This document shows, in pieces, positions 39,123-49,198 of a DNA stretch of 64,000 nucleotides. The stretch is from an uncultured Flavobacteriaceae bacterium (GTDB lineage: Bacteria; Bacteroidota; Bacteroidia; Flavobacteriales; Flavobacteriaceae). Positions within the stretch are counted from its first letter, which is position 1; every line of letters begins with the position of its first letter. The stretch is from positions 1 through 64,000 of the forward strand of contig CAKZOO010000030.1 in NCBI GenBank assembly GCA_937136455.1. The letters run 5' to 3'. The notes under the pieces were generated by a model. The model did no database searches and had not been told where the DNA came from. It worked only from the letters and a program-made list of their open reading frames with translations. Both the position numbers and the translations under genes were made by a program.

Positions 39123-39149
39123 AAAGCCCATCCTCAAAAGATGGGCTTT
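39123..39149. terminator. Bidirectional hairpin terminator between convergent operons
   Basis: A perfect 10-bp stem, AAAGCCCATC (39123-39132) and GATGGGCTTT (39140-39149), with a 7-nt loop lies 20 bp after the DUF1593 stop and 16 bp after the minus-strand FG-GAP gene. A-rich sequence on the left and a T-tract inside the stem let it work in both directions. Confidence 0.8.
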
Positions 39150-39165
39150 AGCTTTATGTGGTGTA

Positions 39166-42100
39166 CTATTCATTAGATCTACTGAAAAGAAGCAATTGAT
39201 CTCTGTTTTGAGTCACGATATAATTTTCTTTTCCTGAAGCTGTTTTGATTTTTCCAATTTCTCTACCATCTACAGGAATTACAATACCAGATTGAGATGG
39301 AGGGATGACTTCAAACTTATCGGTTCCAGTTCCTCTGAGAAGTAATCCATTAGAAGCATCTAAACGACCAATAAAGGATTCGTATCGGTAATCATTTCCA
39401 ACTCCGATAATATCCGGATAATCGTCATTGTTGTAATCTGTAATCATCAAATCAGTTAGAGGAGCAATTTGAACTTCTTGCGGAAGTGCTGTTACATTGA
39501 ATTGATTGTTGCCTAAGCTTTCAATATAGATCGATAACTCGAAATTAGCTGTAAGCTTATGAGCATTTTGAAATTCTTCTTTGGTATAGAATTCTTTGAT
39601 ATCCGTATCTGCGTATTTTTTATAGAGTTTAAATTGTTTTCTAAAACGAGGGCTTTGTTCCACTAAATTGTCTTTAAAAGCAAAAGGATACGCTCTTTTA
39701 ATACTGTCTTTTCCTTTTTCGTAATAGAAAAGTACTGGATCAACAGAGCCGTTATTGTCCAGATCATCCGCTACAAGAGTAATCGGTGTTTGATCGCTTA
39801 GGTGTAAATAGTTGTTTGCTCCAATATTTCCTGCAATAAGGTCGAGATCACCATCAGCATCATTGTCAAATAAAACTACAGAGCTCCATAGTCCAACGTA
39901 GTCATCTAAATTAGAATGGTAACGCTCTAATCCATCTGTGCTGTGCAAGTATATCTTGATTGGTTCGAATTCACCTACAACTACAAGGTCAAGTAAATCA
40001 TCTCCGTTGAGATCTCCCCATTTAGCATCGGTTACCATGCCCATTTGATCAATATCTTTTATGATAGCAGCTCCACTGTCTTGAAGTCTGCCTCCTTGAT
40101 TGATGAGTAATCTACTTGGGTTGGTTTGAGGGTATTCTCTTAAACGTGGACCTCCACCAACAAACACATCATCCAATCCGTCACCGTTATAATCTCCTAC
40201 AGCGATTACAGAACCTTCGAAACTCTCATTAGCATTTTGAATGCTGAAAGTTCCTTTACCATCATTGATGGCGATATAATTATTTTGTTGTTGGTAGTTT
40301 TTGCGTTTAGAAGTGATGATTAAATCTAAGTCACCGTCATTTTCAAAATCAAAAGGACGGATACACTCTTCGATGTTTTCAAAATAATCTTTATTTGTGA
40401 ATAGGGCAGAGGAGCTAAAGCTTCCATCTGCATTTTGAATGAAGGCTGTAGGGAAATCAGATTCTGAAGATCCTAGAATGACATCTTCTAATCCATCATT
40501 ATTGATATCAGCTACCGCAAGACATGGACCTGATTGAGAAATCTTGTGTTGGATGAGTCGTTGTACACTGAAATCGTCAAAGTCGAGTTCGGAATGAACA
40601 AAACTCAGGTTTTTGTCGGCTGATATTTCATTGAAGATTGTTTGTTCTTGAACAGTTGTGTTTGTTGTGTTGCTCTGTGAAGCATCTGAGTATTTTAATG
40701 TAATACTTTGATCAGCTGCTATCTTAGAGAGTTGTTGCGTTTTTCCGTCAGGCCATACTACTGAAACGGATTCAACGGAGCTTTGAGAACCCAATCCAAA
40801 ATGAACTCTTGGATCAACACTTGACATATATCCTCTAGTTAAGAACTGATTGTAGTATTGGCTTTTTCCGTCAGCTGTTTTGATTTGAATTCGAGAACCA
40901 ATCCCAATAGAATTGTTTTTTGGTCCTTGTAGTTCAATTTTTAAGTAGTGATTGCTAATTGGTTGCCCCTTTTTATTAAGACTGTTATTAAACACAAATG
41001 CTTCATCATTAATGTTGTTAACTACATAGTCTAAATCTCCGTCATTATCTAAGTCAACATATACTGCTCCATTGGAGAAAGAAGGGATGTTAACTCCCCA
41101 ATCATCAGTGACATTGTCGAATTGGTACGAGTCTAGGTTTTTATAGGCGTAGTTTGGAATTTTAACTGAAGGCATCGAATCGAGAAGTATTTCATGACTT
41201 GCATAACGTTCGTATTCAAATTTAAAGTTGATAAAATCCATATCGGTGATGTCCCTTGGGAATCCGTTGGTAATCATTAAATCTTTATATCCATCGTTAT
41301 CTGCATCCATAAACAAAGGACTCCAACTCCAATCAGTTTGATAAACACCTGCCATCATTCCAATTTCACTGTAAGGAATTCCAACTGGATTTCCTTTTTG
41401 GAGCATATTTCTAGATTGTTGAAATTCATAACCCCACTGATTGTTGTGAATGATGTCTTGGTAATCCGATTTACCCATGGTTGTCTTCTTTCTGTAGTTG
41501 GTTTCACCTAACATATCCACAGTGATGATGTCGTCGATACCATCGTTGTTGAAATCACCCGCATCGTTCCCCATGGAGAATTTGCTTTGATGTTTTAAAT
41601 AAGAGCTCATTTCATTTTTAAAGGTTCCATCTCTTTGATTGATATAGAGCACATCATTGGTGAGGTAATCATTTGAGATGTATAAATCCGTCCATCCGTC
41701 TTGGTTGATATCGATGGCTGCTATTCCCAGACCAAATCCTTCAATGGTAATACCTGCTTCAAGCGATACATCTTTAAAAGTTCCATTCCCCATATTTTTA
41801 AAGAGTTGATCGGTACTTTTAGCAGATCCATCTACAATTTTATCTCTGTAATTGGTAGGGCTAAACTGTTCTTGTTCGTTGTTGAGTACATATAAATCGA
41901 GTAATCCGTCTTTGTTGTAATCAAAGAACAAAGCGGCCATGGTGTTTTTATCATTGATAAGACCATACTCACTAGCCATTTCTTTAAATGAGATTTGATT
42001 ATTTGAACCAATACCCTGATTGATATAGAGTTTATTTTCTTTTTTTCCTTCTAACATGGCGACACCCACAAAAATATCCTGCCATCCATCGCCATTGACA

Positions 42101-42450
42101 TCCGCAACAGCAACTCCAGTTGACCAAAAGTCGGAAGAATTTAATCCTGCTGCATCCGTAATGTCTTTAAATTTAAAATTTCCTTGGTTGAGATATAAGC
42201 GATTGGAGACTTGATTTCCAGTAAAGAACAAATCGATGGCTCCATCATTGTTAAAATCAGAAGCAGCAACGCCTCCACCATTAAAGATGTATTCATCAGT
42301 TAAGACATTGAAATCTTTGGTTTCAGTGATTTGGTTATTGAAATCGATTCCAGAGTGATCGGAATCGACCAGTTCATATAGTTTAGGGTTTTTGTTCGAG
42401 CATGAAAAGAGTGTGACACTCAAAAGTATGAAAGCAAGAATTTTCTTCAT
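39166..42450 (-). CDS. FG-GAP/VCBS-repeat lipoprotein with ASPIC/UnbV domain
   Basis: This 1094-residue lipoprotein (lipobox TLFSC, Cys17) is built from many FG-GAP/VCBS repeats, each with a calcium-binding D-x-D/N-x-D/N-G-x-x-D loop (DFNNDGAIDLFF, DVNGDGWQDIFV, DYNKDGLLDLYV, DLDNDGDLDYVV and others). An ASPIC/UnbV module sits in the middle (about 510-590, IGIGSRIQIKTADGKSQYYNQ, HFGLGSQ). The repeats should form one or two beta-propellers on the cell surface. Such CRTAC1-like lipoproteins are regular neighbours of SusC/SusD genes and probably aid glycan capture; their exact role is not established. It diverges from susC. Confidence 0.85.
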   Translation of the reverse strand: MKKILAFILLSVTLFSCSNKNPKLYELVDSDHSGIDFNNQITETKDFNVLTDEYIFNGGGVAASDFNNDGAIDLFFTGNQVSNRLYLNQGNFKFKDITDAAGLNSSDFWSTGVAVADVNGDGWQDIFVGVAMLEGKKENKLYINQGIGSNNQISFKEMASEYGLINDKNTMAALFFDYNKDGLLDLYVLNNEQEQFSPTNYRDKIVDGSAKSTDQLFKNMGNGTFKDVSLEAGITIEGFGLGIAAIDINQDGWTDLYISNDYLTNDVLYINQRDGTFKNEMSSYLKHQSKFSMGNDAGDFNNDGIDDIITVDMLGETNYRKKTTMGKSDYQDIIHNNQWGYEFQQSRNMLQKGNPVGIPYSEIGMMAGVYQTDWSWSPLFMDADNDGYKDLMITNGFPRDITDMDFINFKFEYERYASHEILLDSMPSVKIPNYAYKNLDSYQFDNVTDDWGVNIPSFSNGAVYVDLDNDGDLDYVVNNINDEAFVFNNSLNKKGQPISNHYLKIELQGPKNNSIGIGSRIQIKTADGKSQYYNQFLTRGYMSSVDPRVHFGLGSQSSVESVSVVWPDGKTQQLSKIAADQSITLKYSDASQSNTTNTTVQEQTIFNEISADKNLSFVHSELDFDDFSVQRLIQHKISQSGPCLAVADINNDGLEDVILGSSESDFPTAFIQNADGSFSSSALFTNKDYFENIEECIRPFDFENDGDLDLIITSKRKNYQQQNNYIAINDGKGTFSIQNANESFEGSVIAVGDYNGDGLDDVFVGGGPRLREYPQTNPSRLLINQGGRLQDSGAAIIKDIDQMGMVTDAKWGDLNGDDLLDLVVVGEFEPIKIYLHSTDGLERYHSNLDDYVGLWSSVVLFDNDADGDLDLIAGNIGANNYLHLSDQTPITLVADDLDNNGSVDPVLFYYEKGKDSIKRAYPFAFKDNLVEQSPRFRKQFKLYKKYADTDIKEFYTKEEFQNAHKLTANFELSIYIESLGNNQFNVTALPQEVQIAPLTDLMITDYNNDDYPDIIGVGNDYRYESFIGRLDASNGLLLRGTGTDKFEVIPPSQSGIVIPVDGREIGKIKTASGKENYIVTQNRDQLLLFSRSNE

Positions 42451-42634
42451 GATTTTAACTTTATTAAATATAACCTTATAGTTGTTTATTATTAAGGTCT
42501 ATGGTTTTAAGTTTTTTTGATTTAAAGGTTTTAAGAACCGTTCCTGTCAAATTGATTTGTAAGTGTACTTAAAAAATTGGAGTTATACAATTCTTAGATG
42601 TTTAAATATTTAAATCAATTGTATCGCTTAATTT

Positions 42635-42668
42635 TAATGGAATGTGTATATAAAACACATTATTTGTG
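42635..42668. promoter_or_regulatory. Shared 34-bp operator before susC
   Basis: This element matches the one at 25507-25540 at 29 of 34 positions. Its heart is the inverted repeat AATGTGT (42641-42647) and ACACATT (42655-42661) with a 7-nt spacer, followed by the conserved ATTTGTG. The 15-bp core GTGTATATAAAACAC (42644-42658) fits GTGTA-N6-ACAC. It lies about 175 bp before susC and 185 bp before the divergent FG-GAP gene. Confidence 0.7.
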
Positions 42669-42780
42669 GAAACTTTTTTATGCATTCTTATACAAAAGTA
42701 AAAAAATCACAAATTATCATACAATTGATGTGTTTTTTTTACGCATTAATAAAATAATTTTTATATAATTGTTAATGAAA

Positions 42781-42806
42781 CTATAACGTTATAGAAAAAC
42801 GTTATA
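42781..42806. promoter_or_regulatory. CG-centred palindrome, candidate LacI-family operator
   Basis: CTATAACGTTATAG (42781-42794) is a perfect 14-bp palindrome with a central CG, the usual form of LacI-family operators. A second half-like copy ACGTTATA follows (42799-42806), giving two CG centres 13 bp apart. It lies 38-63 bp before the susC start. The LacI-type regulator encoded at 50682 is the obvious candidate to bind it. Confidence 0.55.
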
Positions 42807-42843
42807 AACAAACTAAATTAAATTTTAACTAAAACTAAACTTT

Positions 42844-45800
42844 ATGAAATTAAACTTTCTTAAGTATGCATTACTGTTTGTAGCTGTTTTAAGCTATGGA
42901 TTTGTTAGTGCACAACAGATTTCTGGTACCGTTTCGGATGAAAACGGACCGTTACCTGGAGCAACAGTTCTAGTGAAAGGAACCGTGAACGGTACTTTTG
43001 CTGATTTTGATGGTAATTATACCATTGATGCTGCCTCAGGAGATGTATTGGTGTTTTCTTATGTAGGTTATAACTCGAAAGAGGTAACTGTAGGAGATTC
43101 TGATACGATTAATGTGACTTTAGAAGCTAGTAACGCTTTAGAAGAAGTTGTGGTAGTCGGTTATGGTACTCAGCAAAGAGGATCGATCACCGGTGCTGTC
43201 GCTTCTGTAGACGTTAGTGAAGCAGCTAAAACACCGATGACCAATGCTGCAGAGGCTCTGCAGGGTCGTGTTTCTGGGGTTACTGTAGTGAGTAACAACT
43301 CTCCAGGAGCGGCTCCAAAAATTGTGATTCGTGGATTTGGTACTTCTAACAACACAGATCCATTATATGTGATTGATGGAGTGCAAACGGATGATGCTTC
43401 TGTTTTAAATTCAATTAACCCTAATGACATCGAGCAGATGAACGTCCTTAAAGATGGTGCTGCTGCGATTTATGGTGCTCGTGCATCGAACGGGGTTGTT
43501 ATTGTAACGACCAAGTCAGGTGGATACAACATGGAAAAAGCTAGAATTTCAGTAGATGCTTATACTGGATTTGCTCAGGCAACACGAGTTCCTGAATTAT
43601 TGACGGCACAACAACACGGTCAAATGATTTGGGATTCTATGAAGAATGACGGATTGACTCCTACACATCCACAATACGGATCTGGATCATCTCCTGTAGT
43701 TCCTTCAACCCTGCAAGGTTTTAGAAGAATCGCTACTTTTAACCCAGTAACCTTTGAAACACCGACAGCAAGAGTATTACCTAATGGTACTGATTGGTTT
43801 GGAGAGGCGACTCAAATGGCTGTTCAACAAAATGCAACAGTTACTTTAGAAAATGGTAACGCTCGTGGAAAATATTTAATGTCCAATTCATTCCAAAACA
43901 GAGAAGGAATTTTAAAAACTACCTTTTTTAAGCAAGGAACAACGCGTTTAAATTCTGAATTTAAAGTATCGGACAAGATTACTATTGGAGAGCATTTAAC
44001 GGCATCCTTCTCTAATGCAAACAATACCAACGTAACAGATCTACTTTTAAGAGCTTCCCCACTAATCCCAGTTTACACTGAAGATGGAGGATACGCTGGA
44101 TCTGCAGCTGGACAGTTATCAAACGTAAACAACCCTGTAGCTGATTTATACAGAAACGCTGATAACTACAATAAAACTTTCCGTTTGTTAGGAGATGTAT
44201 ATATGAATGTCAATCTTGACAACTTTGTTGATGGCTTGTCGTTCAAGACGCGTTTTTCAGGAATGCTCCAGTATTTCAATGGAAGGTATTTCACTTCCAG
44301 AGTTCCTGAGGCAATTGAGCCACGTACCGATAACACCTTAACTGAGGTAGATTGGGCAAGAAACTCATGGACTTGGACCAATACCATGAATTACGATAAA
44401 GTTTTTGGAGATCATGCAATCAATGCAATTTTAGGTGTTGAGGCAGTAGACGAATTCAGAAAAGGAAAGTCCGTTTCAAGAACCGGTTATTTATTTGAAG
44501 ATCCAAACTTCTACTTGTTAAACAACGGAGGTGGAGGGATCCTAATTGGTGATGCTTATGCTGGAGGATCTTCATTGTATTCTATATTTGGAACAACTCA
44601 GTACTCTTTTGCTAATAAGTATTACTTAACAGCAACTGTACGTCAGGATACTTCTTCGCGTTTTAAAGGAGATAACAAAACGGATATCTTCCCATCATTC
44701 TCTGGAGGTTGGGTCGTATCTGATGAAGAGTTCTTCAACGCGGAAGGAGTGATTTCAAGATTTAAATTAAAAGGTTCTTGGGGACAAATTGGAAACCAAA
44801 CCTTACCTGCAAACAACCCAACCATCAATATTTCTTCATTAAATGAAGTGTACGCTAACTACGCGATCGATGGAGGAAGTGTTTCTCAAGGGGCGATGTT
44901 ATCTCAAGTAGGGAACCCTAACTTACGTTGGGAAACTTCTGAGGCTTTGAACTACGGATTCGAATTAGGATTGCTAGACAATGCACTTACTTTAGATGTT
45001 GATATCTTTAATATTGAAACTAAAGACTTGGTGACGCCAAACGAATCATTGATTTCAACCACTGCAATTGATGCAGGGGCTCCTTTAGTAAACTTAGGAA
45101 ACGTAGTAAACAAAGGGATGGACGTTGCCTTGGGTTACAACTCAGATGCTTCAAAAGAATTTGTGTTTGGAGTTCAAGCAAATCTTTCTGCATACAAGAA
45201 TGAAGTAACAAATTTGATTTCAGCGTTCCAAGCGGGTAGAAATACACGTGTAGGATCGTTAACTAGAACTGAAGTTGGTCAGCCAATCTCATTTTTCTAC
45301 GGATACAATGTAACGGGATTGGATTCAAACGGACGTTTTGTTTATGAGGATGTCAACGGAGATGGAGCAATTTCAGCTCTAGATCGTAAGAACATTGGTT
45401 CGCCACATCCAGATTTCACCTACGGGATCAACCTAACGGCTTCTTATAAAAACTTTGATTTTTCTGCATTTTTCCAAGGATCTCAAGGAAACGAAGTGTA
45501 CAACTATGAGAAGATTTACACTGACTTCCCATTCTTTAAAGACGGAAACCGTTCGACTCGAGTGTTAGATGCATGGACGCCATCGAATACAGATACTATG
45601 GTTCCAGCATTGAGTTATTCAGTAACTAACAGTGAGACAGATCCTAACTCATACTTTGTTGAGGATGCATCTTATTTAAAACTGAAAAACTTACAAATTG
45701 GGTACACGATGCCTGATTCAATTGTTGATTCGATTGGAGCTGATTCACTTCGCTTATACGTTCAAGCATCAAACTTATTAGTTATTACCGACTATACAGG

Positions 45801-45906
45801 AGTGGATCCTGAGGTTGCGATCAGTGATAACCTTTCATTAGGAGTTGATGAAAACGTATTCCCAATGTCAAGAATTATAACTTTTGGAGTTAACTTAAAA
45901 TTATAA
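42844..45906 (+). CDS. SusC/RagA-type TonB-linked outer-membrane glycan importer
   Basis: This 1020-residue outer-membrane protein has a signal peptide (ending FVSAQ), a carboxypeptidase-D-like domain (about 25-100, GTVSDENGPLPGATVLVKGT), the SusC signature VVVGYGTQQRGSITGAVASV, a plug (about 115-225, LYVIDGVQTDD, DIEQMNVLKDGAAAIYGARA) and a 22-strand barrel ending in FGVNLKL. Together with SusD it imports oligosaccharides into the periplasm using TonB energy. The STN extension found in sigma-regulated SusCs is absent, which fits control by the DNA-binding regulators encoded nearby. Xylose-catabolic genes downstream suggest a xylose-containing glycan. Confidence 0.95.
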   Translation: MKLNFLKYALLFVAVLSYGFVSAQQISGTVSDENGPLPGATVLVKGTVNGTFADFDGNYTIDAASGDVLVFSYVGYNSKEVTVGDSDTINVTLEASNALEEVVVVGYGTQQRGSITGAVASVDVSEAAKTPMTNAAEALQGRVSGVTVVSNNSPGAAPKIVIRGFGTSNNTDPLYVIDGVQTDDASVLNSINPNDIEQMNVLKDGAAAIYGARASNGVVIVTTKSGGYNMEKARISVDAYTGFAQATRVPELLTAQQHGQMIWDSMKNDGLTPTHPQYGSGSSPVVPSTLQGFRRIATFNPVTFETPTARVLPNGTDWFGEATQMAVQQNATVTLENGNARGKYLMSNSFQNREGILKTTFFKQGTTRLNSEFKVSDKITIGEHLTASFSNANNTNVTDLLLRASPLIPVYTEDGGYAGSAAGQLSNVNNPVADLYRNADNYNKTFRLLGDVYMNVNLDNFVDGLSFKTRFSGMLQYFNGRYFTSRVPEAIEPRTDNTLTEVDWARNSWTWTNTMNYDKVFGDHAINAILGVEAVDEFRKGKSVSRTGYLFEDPNFYLLNNGGGGILIGDAYAGGSSLYSIFGTTQYSFANKYYLTATVRQDTSSRFKGDNKTDIFPSFSGGWVVSDEEFFNAEGVISRFKLKGSWGQIGNQTLPANNPTINISSLNEVYANYAIDGGSVSQGAMLSQVGNPNLRWETSEALNYGFELGLLDNALTLDVDIFNIETKDLVTPNESLISTTAIDAGAPLVNLGNVVNKGMDVALGYNSDASKEFVFGVQANLSAYKNEVTNLISAFQAGRNTRVGSLTRTEVGQPISFFYGYNVTGLDSNGRFVYEDVNGDGAISALDRKNIGSPHPDFTYGINLTASYKNFDFSAFFQGSQGNEVYNYEKIYTDFPFFKDGNRSTRVLDAWTPSNTDTMVPALSYSVTNSETDPNSYFVEDASYLKLKNLQIGYTMPDSIVDSIGADSLRLYVQASNLLVITDYTGVDPEVAISDNLSLGVDENVFPMSRIITFGVNLKL

Positions 45907-45911
45907 TCAAA

Positions 45912-47591
45912 ATGAAAAAACACATATTATATTATTTATCATTTGCACTTGTTCTTGCTTCATGTTCTGATGAGTTTACAGAAAAACCAGCAATTGGAGC
46001 GTTAAGTGATGAGTCTTTAGCGAATGCTAAAGGAGTAGAATTACTCTTAATCGGTGCGTATTCGGCACTAGATGGAAACACCATTGGAGGTAATGAGATT
46101 TGGGGTGGAGCAAATGGATGGGTAAATGAAACCATCACCGATAATGCTCACAAAGGATCAACCGATAGTGATAATACGGATGCCTATAACTTAGAGGTGT
46201 TTAACTGGACAGCTTCGAATCCAAACCTCTTAGGTTCATGGAAGAGTTTATACTCTGGAGCTAACAGAGCTAATGCCGTGATTGACCTAATTTCAAAGGT
46301 TGAAGGAGATTATTCAGCTGAATTGGCAGAATCTAGATTTTTGAGAGGATATTTTTACTACAATCTACAAATTAGATTTGGTAACATTCCTTTTATTTCT
46401 GAAGTAGAATTTGCTGCTACAGAGTTTAATCAGCCCAATCCAGGACCTATTTGGGATGCGATTGAAGCAGATTTTCAGTATGCTATGGATAATTTACCTC
46501 CAACGCAATCTGCAAAAGGAAAGCCAAATACCTATGTAGCTCATGCTTTTATGGCAAAAGCTAAAATTCAACAAAAGAAATATGCAGAAGCACTTTCTTT
46601 GTTGGAAGCAGTTATTGGTTCAGGAGAATATTCATTGCTTGCTGAATTAAAAGATAACTTTAATTCAACTGGTGAAAATGGATCTGAAAGTCTTTTTGCA
46701 ATTCAGTTCTTTGCAGATTCAGGTCAGTCATTCAACGGAGCTGGAGCGGATACTTTAAACTTTCCTCAAGGAGGTCCGTTCGGATCATGCTGTGGATTCT
46801 ATACCCCAACACAAGATTTAGCAAATGCATATAAAACAGATGCTAATGGATTGCCTTTATTGGACACTTATAATCAGTCTGATATCGCAAATGATCAAGG
46901 TTTAGACGATGCAGATGCGTTTACTCCAGAGGCTGGTAATTTAGACCCACGTATCGATTATACCATTGGTCGTAGAGGAATTGATTACAATGGATGGGGA
47001 GTACATCCAGGTCAGTCATGGCAACGTCCATCAGCTTCTGACATTGGAGGTCCTTACCTTCCTAAGAAGAATGTTTACCAAGCAGGAGACGACGGTATGA
47101 GAGGTACTGGAGGTTGGGGACAGCAACGTTCAGGAATTAACTGGCATGCTGTTCGTTACGCTGACGTTCTTTTATTAGCTGCTGAAGCTGCTGTTGAAAC
47201 AGGTGCTTTAGAAAAGGCTCGTGGTTATGTGAACCAAGTACGTGAGCGTGCGATGAACATGACATGGGTTAAAGATGCTGCTGGAAACAATGCTGCGAAC
47301 TATGTAATTGGATTGTACACAGCTCCATGGACTGACGCTGCTGTAGCGCGTAAAGCGGTTCGTATGGAGCGTCGATTAGAGTTAGGAATGGAAGGTCACC
47401 GTTTAACAGATCTAAGACGTTATGAAAACATGGCTGATGTGATGGCTGCTTATATCGAAAATGAAGCTAGAACTATTTCTACTTTCAAAGCGAAAATGGG
47501 AACCTATAAATCTCACTATGAGCTATTCCCAATTCCTCAAAACGCTATTGATTTAAGTGGAGGAATCTTAACTCAAAATCCAGGATTTTAA
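45912..47591 (+). CDS. SusD/RagB-family glycan-binding lipoprotein
   Basis: This 559-residue surface lipoprotein (lipobox VLASC, Cys17) is the partner of SusC, encoded 5 bp upstream. It shows the SusD N-terminal pattern (LANAKGVELLLIGAYSALDG), helical TPR-like segments (ANRANAVIDLISKV, AESRFLRGYFYYNLQIRFGNIPFI) and the C-terminal block VRYADVLLLAAEAAVETG and VRMERRLELGMEGHRLTDLRRY. It caps the SusC barrel and binds the oligosaccharide. A strong hairpin terminator follows, so full-length transcription into the xylose genes probably occurs by read-through or a separate start. Confidence 0.94.
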   Translation: MKKHILYYLSFALVLASCSDEFTEKPAIGALSDESLANAKGVELLLIGAYSALDGNTIGGNEIWGGANGWVNETITDNAHKGSTDSDNTDAYNLEVFNWTASNPNLLGSWKSLYSGANRANAVIDLISKVEGDYSAELAESRFLRGYFYYNLQIRFGNIPFISEVEFAATEFNQPNPGPIWDAIEADFQYAMDNLPPTQSAKGKPNTYVAHAFMAKAKIQQKKYAEALSLLEAVIGSGEYSLLAELKDNFNSTGENGSESLFAIQFFADSGQSFNGAGADTLNFPQGGPFGSCCGFYTPTQDLANAYKTDANGLPLLDTYNQSDIANDQGLDDADAFTPEAGNLDPRIDYTIGRRGIDYNGWGVHPGQSWQRPSASDIGGPYLPKKNVYQAGDDGMRGTGGWGQQRSGINWHAVRYADVLLLAAEAAVETGALEKARGYVNQVRERAMNMTWVKDAAGNNAANYVIGLYTAPWTDAAVARKAVRMERRLELGMEGHRLTDLRRYENMADVMAAYIENEARTISTFKAKMGTYKSHYELFPIPQNAIDLSGGILTQNPGF

Positions 47592-47633
47592 TTTTTTAGT
47601 TTAGTTGAATACATTATAGTATTTACTGGGAGA

Positions 47634-47659
47634 AGCAGGGTGAAAGCCCTGCTTTTTTT
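47634..47659 (+). terminator. Rho-independent terminator after susD
   Basis: A perfect 7-bp stem AGCAGGG (47634-47640) and CCCTGCT (47647-47653) with a 6-nt loop is followed by a run of seven T. It lies 43 bp after the susD stop and 30 bp before the xylulokinase start, so it would lower expression of the catabolic genes relative to the receptor. Confidence 0.85.
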
Positions 47660-47688
47660 ATTATATTTAACGGTAATAAGTCTTTAAA

Positions 47689-49173
47689 ATGTACTATTTA
47701 GGATACGATTTAGGAAGCTCTTCAATTAAGGTTGCTCTAGTGGAGACTACTACAGGTAAATCTGTAGGGGTAGTGACTTATCCAGAGCGAGAAATGGAGA
47801 TCATAGCAACACATCAGGGGTGGGCTGAACAGGATCCTGATTTGTGGTGGGACTACCTTTGTGAGGCTACTTCAAGACTGCTTCGAGAGTCGAATGTTTC
47901 TCCTGAATCGATTCAGGGAATAGGAATCTCTTATCAGATGCACGGACTGGTGCTTGTGGATACGGAAGGAAAACCACTTCGCCCTTCCATAATTTGGTGT
48001 GATTCTAGAGCTGTAGGCATCGGAAATCAGGCCTATGAGGATTTAGGTGAAGAGTTTTGCGCGGCTCATTTTCTTAACGCTCCTGGCAACTTTACAGCTT
48101 CTAAACTCAAGTGGGTGGCTGATCATGAGCCCGAGCTCTATTCTAGGGTTCATAAATTCATGTTGCCTGGAGACTATATTGCCTATAAACTCAGTGGTCA
48201 ATTTCAAACAACGATATCAGGCTTGTCGGAAGGTATTTTTTGGGATTTTAAAAATGAAACCCTAGCTGATTCACTGATGAAGTATTACGGAATTGATTCC
48301 AAAATGGTTCCAGAGATCGTTCCAACCATCGGACTTCAATCAAAACTATCAGCGACTGGAGCAAAGTCTGTTGGATTAGTGGAAGGAACACCCATATTTT
48401 ACAGAGCAGGAGATCAACCCAACAATGCACTTTCACTCAATGTTTTGAATCCTGGAGAAGTTGCTGCTACCGGAGGTACTTCTGGAGTGGTTTATGCTGT
48501 GACGGATCAACTTTCGGTCAAAGAATGCTCTAAGGTGAATAATTTTGCTCATGTCAATTACACACCAGAGAACAATCACATTGGAAAATTGCTTTGTATT
48601 AATGGATCAGGTATACTTTATCGTTGGATGAAAGATAATTTAGATGTAGATTCCTACGAGCAGATGAATCAACTTGCAGGAAGCGTACCTATTGGATGTG
48701 ATGGGCTATCCATTTTGCCTTTTGGTAATGGAGCTGAACGAATGCTTGAAAACGTTAATTTAGGAACTCATATTGAAGGCTTACACCTCAATACACATAC
48801 CAAGGCACATTTGTGTAGAGCAGCATTGGAAGGCATTGCTTTCTCCTTTGTATACGGAATGGAGCTCATGCAAAATGACGGTGTAAATTTATCGATGATC
48901 AAGGCTGGTGATGACAATTTGTTTCGATCTCAAATCTTTTCAGAAACCATAGCAACGCAGATGGATGTTGAAATAAAAATCTTTCATACCACAGGGGCAA
49001 TTGGAGCGGCTAGAGCATGTAGACTAGTCGATGGAGATACGACTTCATTCTCTATCTTAATTGAAGAAAATGACTACAAGATGACCTATCTACCAAAAGA
49101 CGATAAAGAAGCCTTTAAATCGGCTTATACGCTTTGGAAAAAGCGTTTAGAACAAAAAATAAAACAAGAATAA
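47689..49173 (+). CDS. xylB: Xylulokinase
   Basis: This 494-residue FGGY kinase has the xylulokinase substrate motif QMHG (83-86), catalytic Asp242 in RAGDQPNNAL, the N-terminal phosphate loop YDLGSSSIK and the ATP-site ATGGTSGVVY. It phosphorylates D-xylulose to D-xylulose-5-phosphate, which enters the pentose phosphate pathway. Xylose isomerase follows 25 bp downstream. The family is the same as the kinase encoded at 33428, but the substrate residues differ, so the locus has two FGGY kinases with different roles. Confidence 0.93.
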   Translation: MYYLGYDLGSSSIKVALVETTTGKSVGVVTYPEREMEIIATHQGWAEQDPDLWWDYLCEATSRLLRESNVSPESIQGIGISYQMHGLVLVDTEGKPLRPSIIWCDSRAVGIGNQAYEDLGEEFCAAHFLNAPGNFTASKLKWVADHEPELYSRVHKFMLPGDYIAYKLSGQFQTTISGLSEGIFWDFKNETLADSLMKYYGIDSKMVPEIVPTIGLQSKLSATGAKSVGLVEGTPIFYRAGDQPNNALSLNVLNPGEVAATGGTSGVVYAVTDQLSVKECSKVNNFAHVNYTPENNHIGKLLCINGSGILYRWMKDNLDVDSYEQMNQLAGSVPIGCDGLSILPFGNGAERMLENVNLGTHIEGLHLNTHTKAHLCRAALEGIAFSFVYGMELMQNDGVNLSMIKAGDDNLFRSQIFSETIATQMDVEIKIFHTTGAIGAARACRLVDGDTTSFSILIEENDYKMTYLPKDDKEAFKSAYTLWKKRLEQKIKQE

Positions 49174-49198
49174 ATCATATACAACAAACAAATCAATT

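Larger units (their letters stand above)
42451..42843. other. Divergent regulatory region between the FG-GAP lipoprotein and susC genes
   Basis: This 393-bp AT-rich region contains no coding sequence that I can support. It holds the shared GTGTA-N6-ACAC operator (42635-42668) roughly midway, and a LacI-type CG-centred palindrome about 50 bp before susC. Several T- and A-runs are present. I could not place a convincing pair of -33/-7 boxes for susC; TATAATTG near 42764-42771 is one mismatch from TAnnTTTG. The rest shows nothing that I recognise. Confidence 0.6.
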
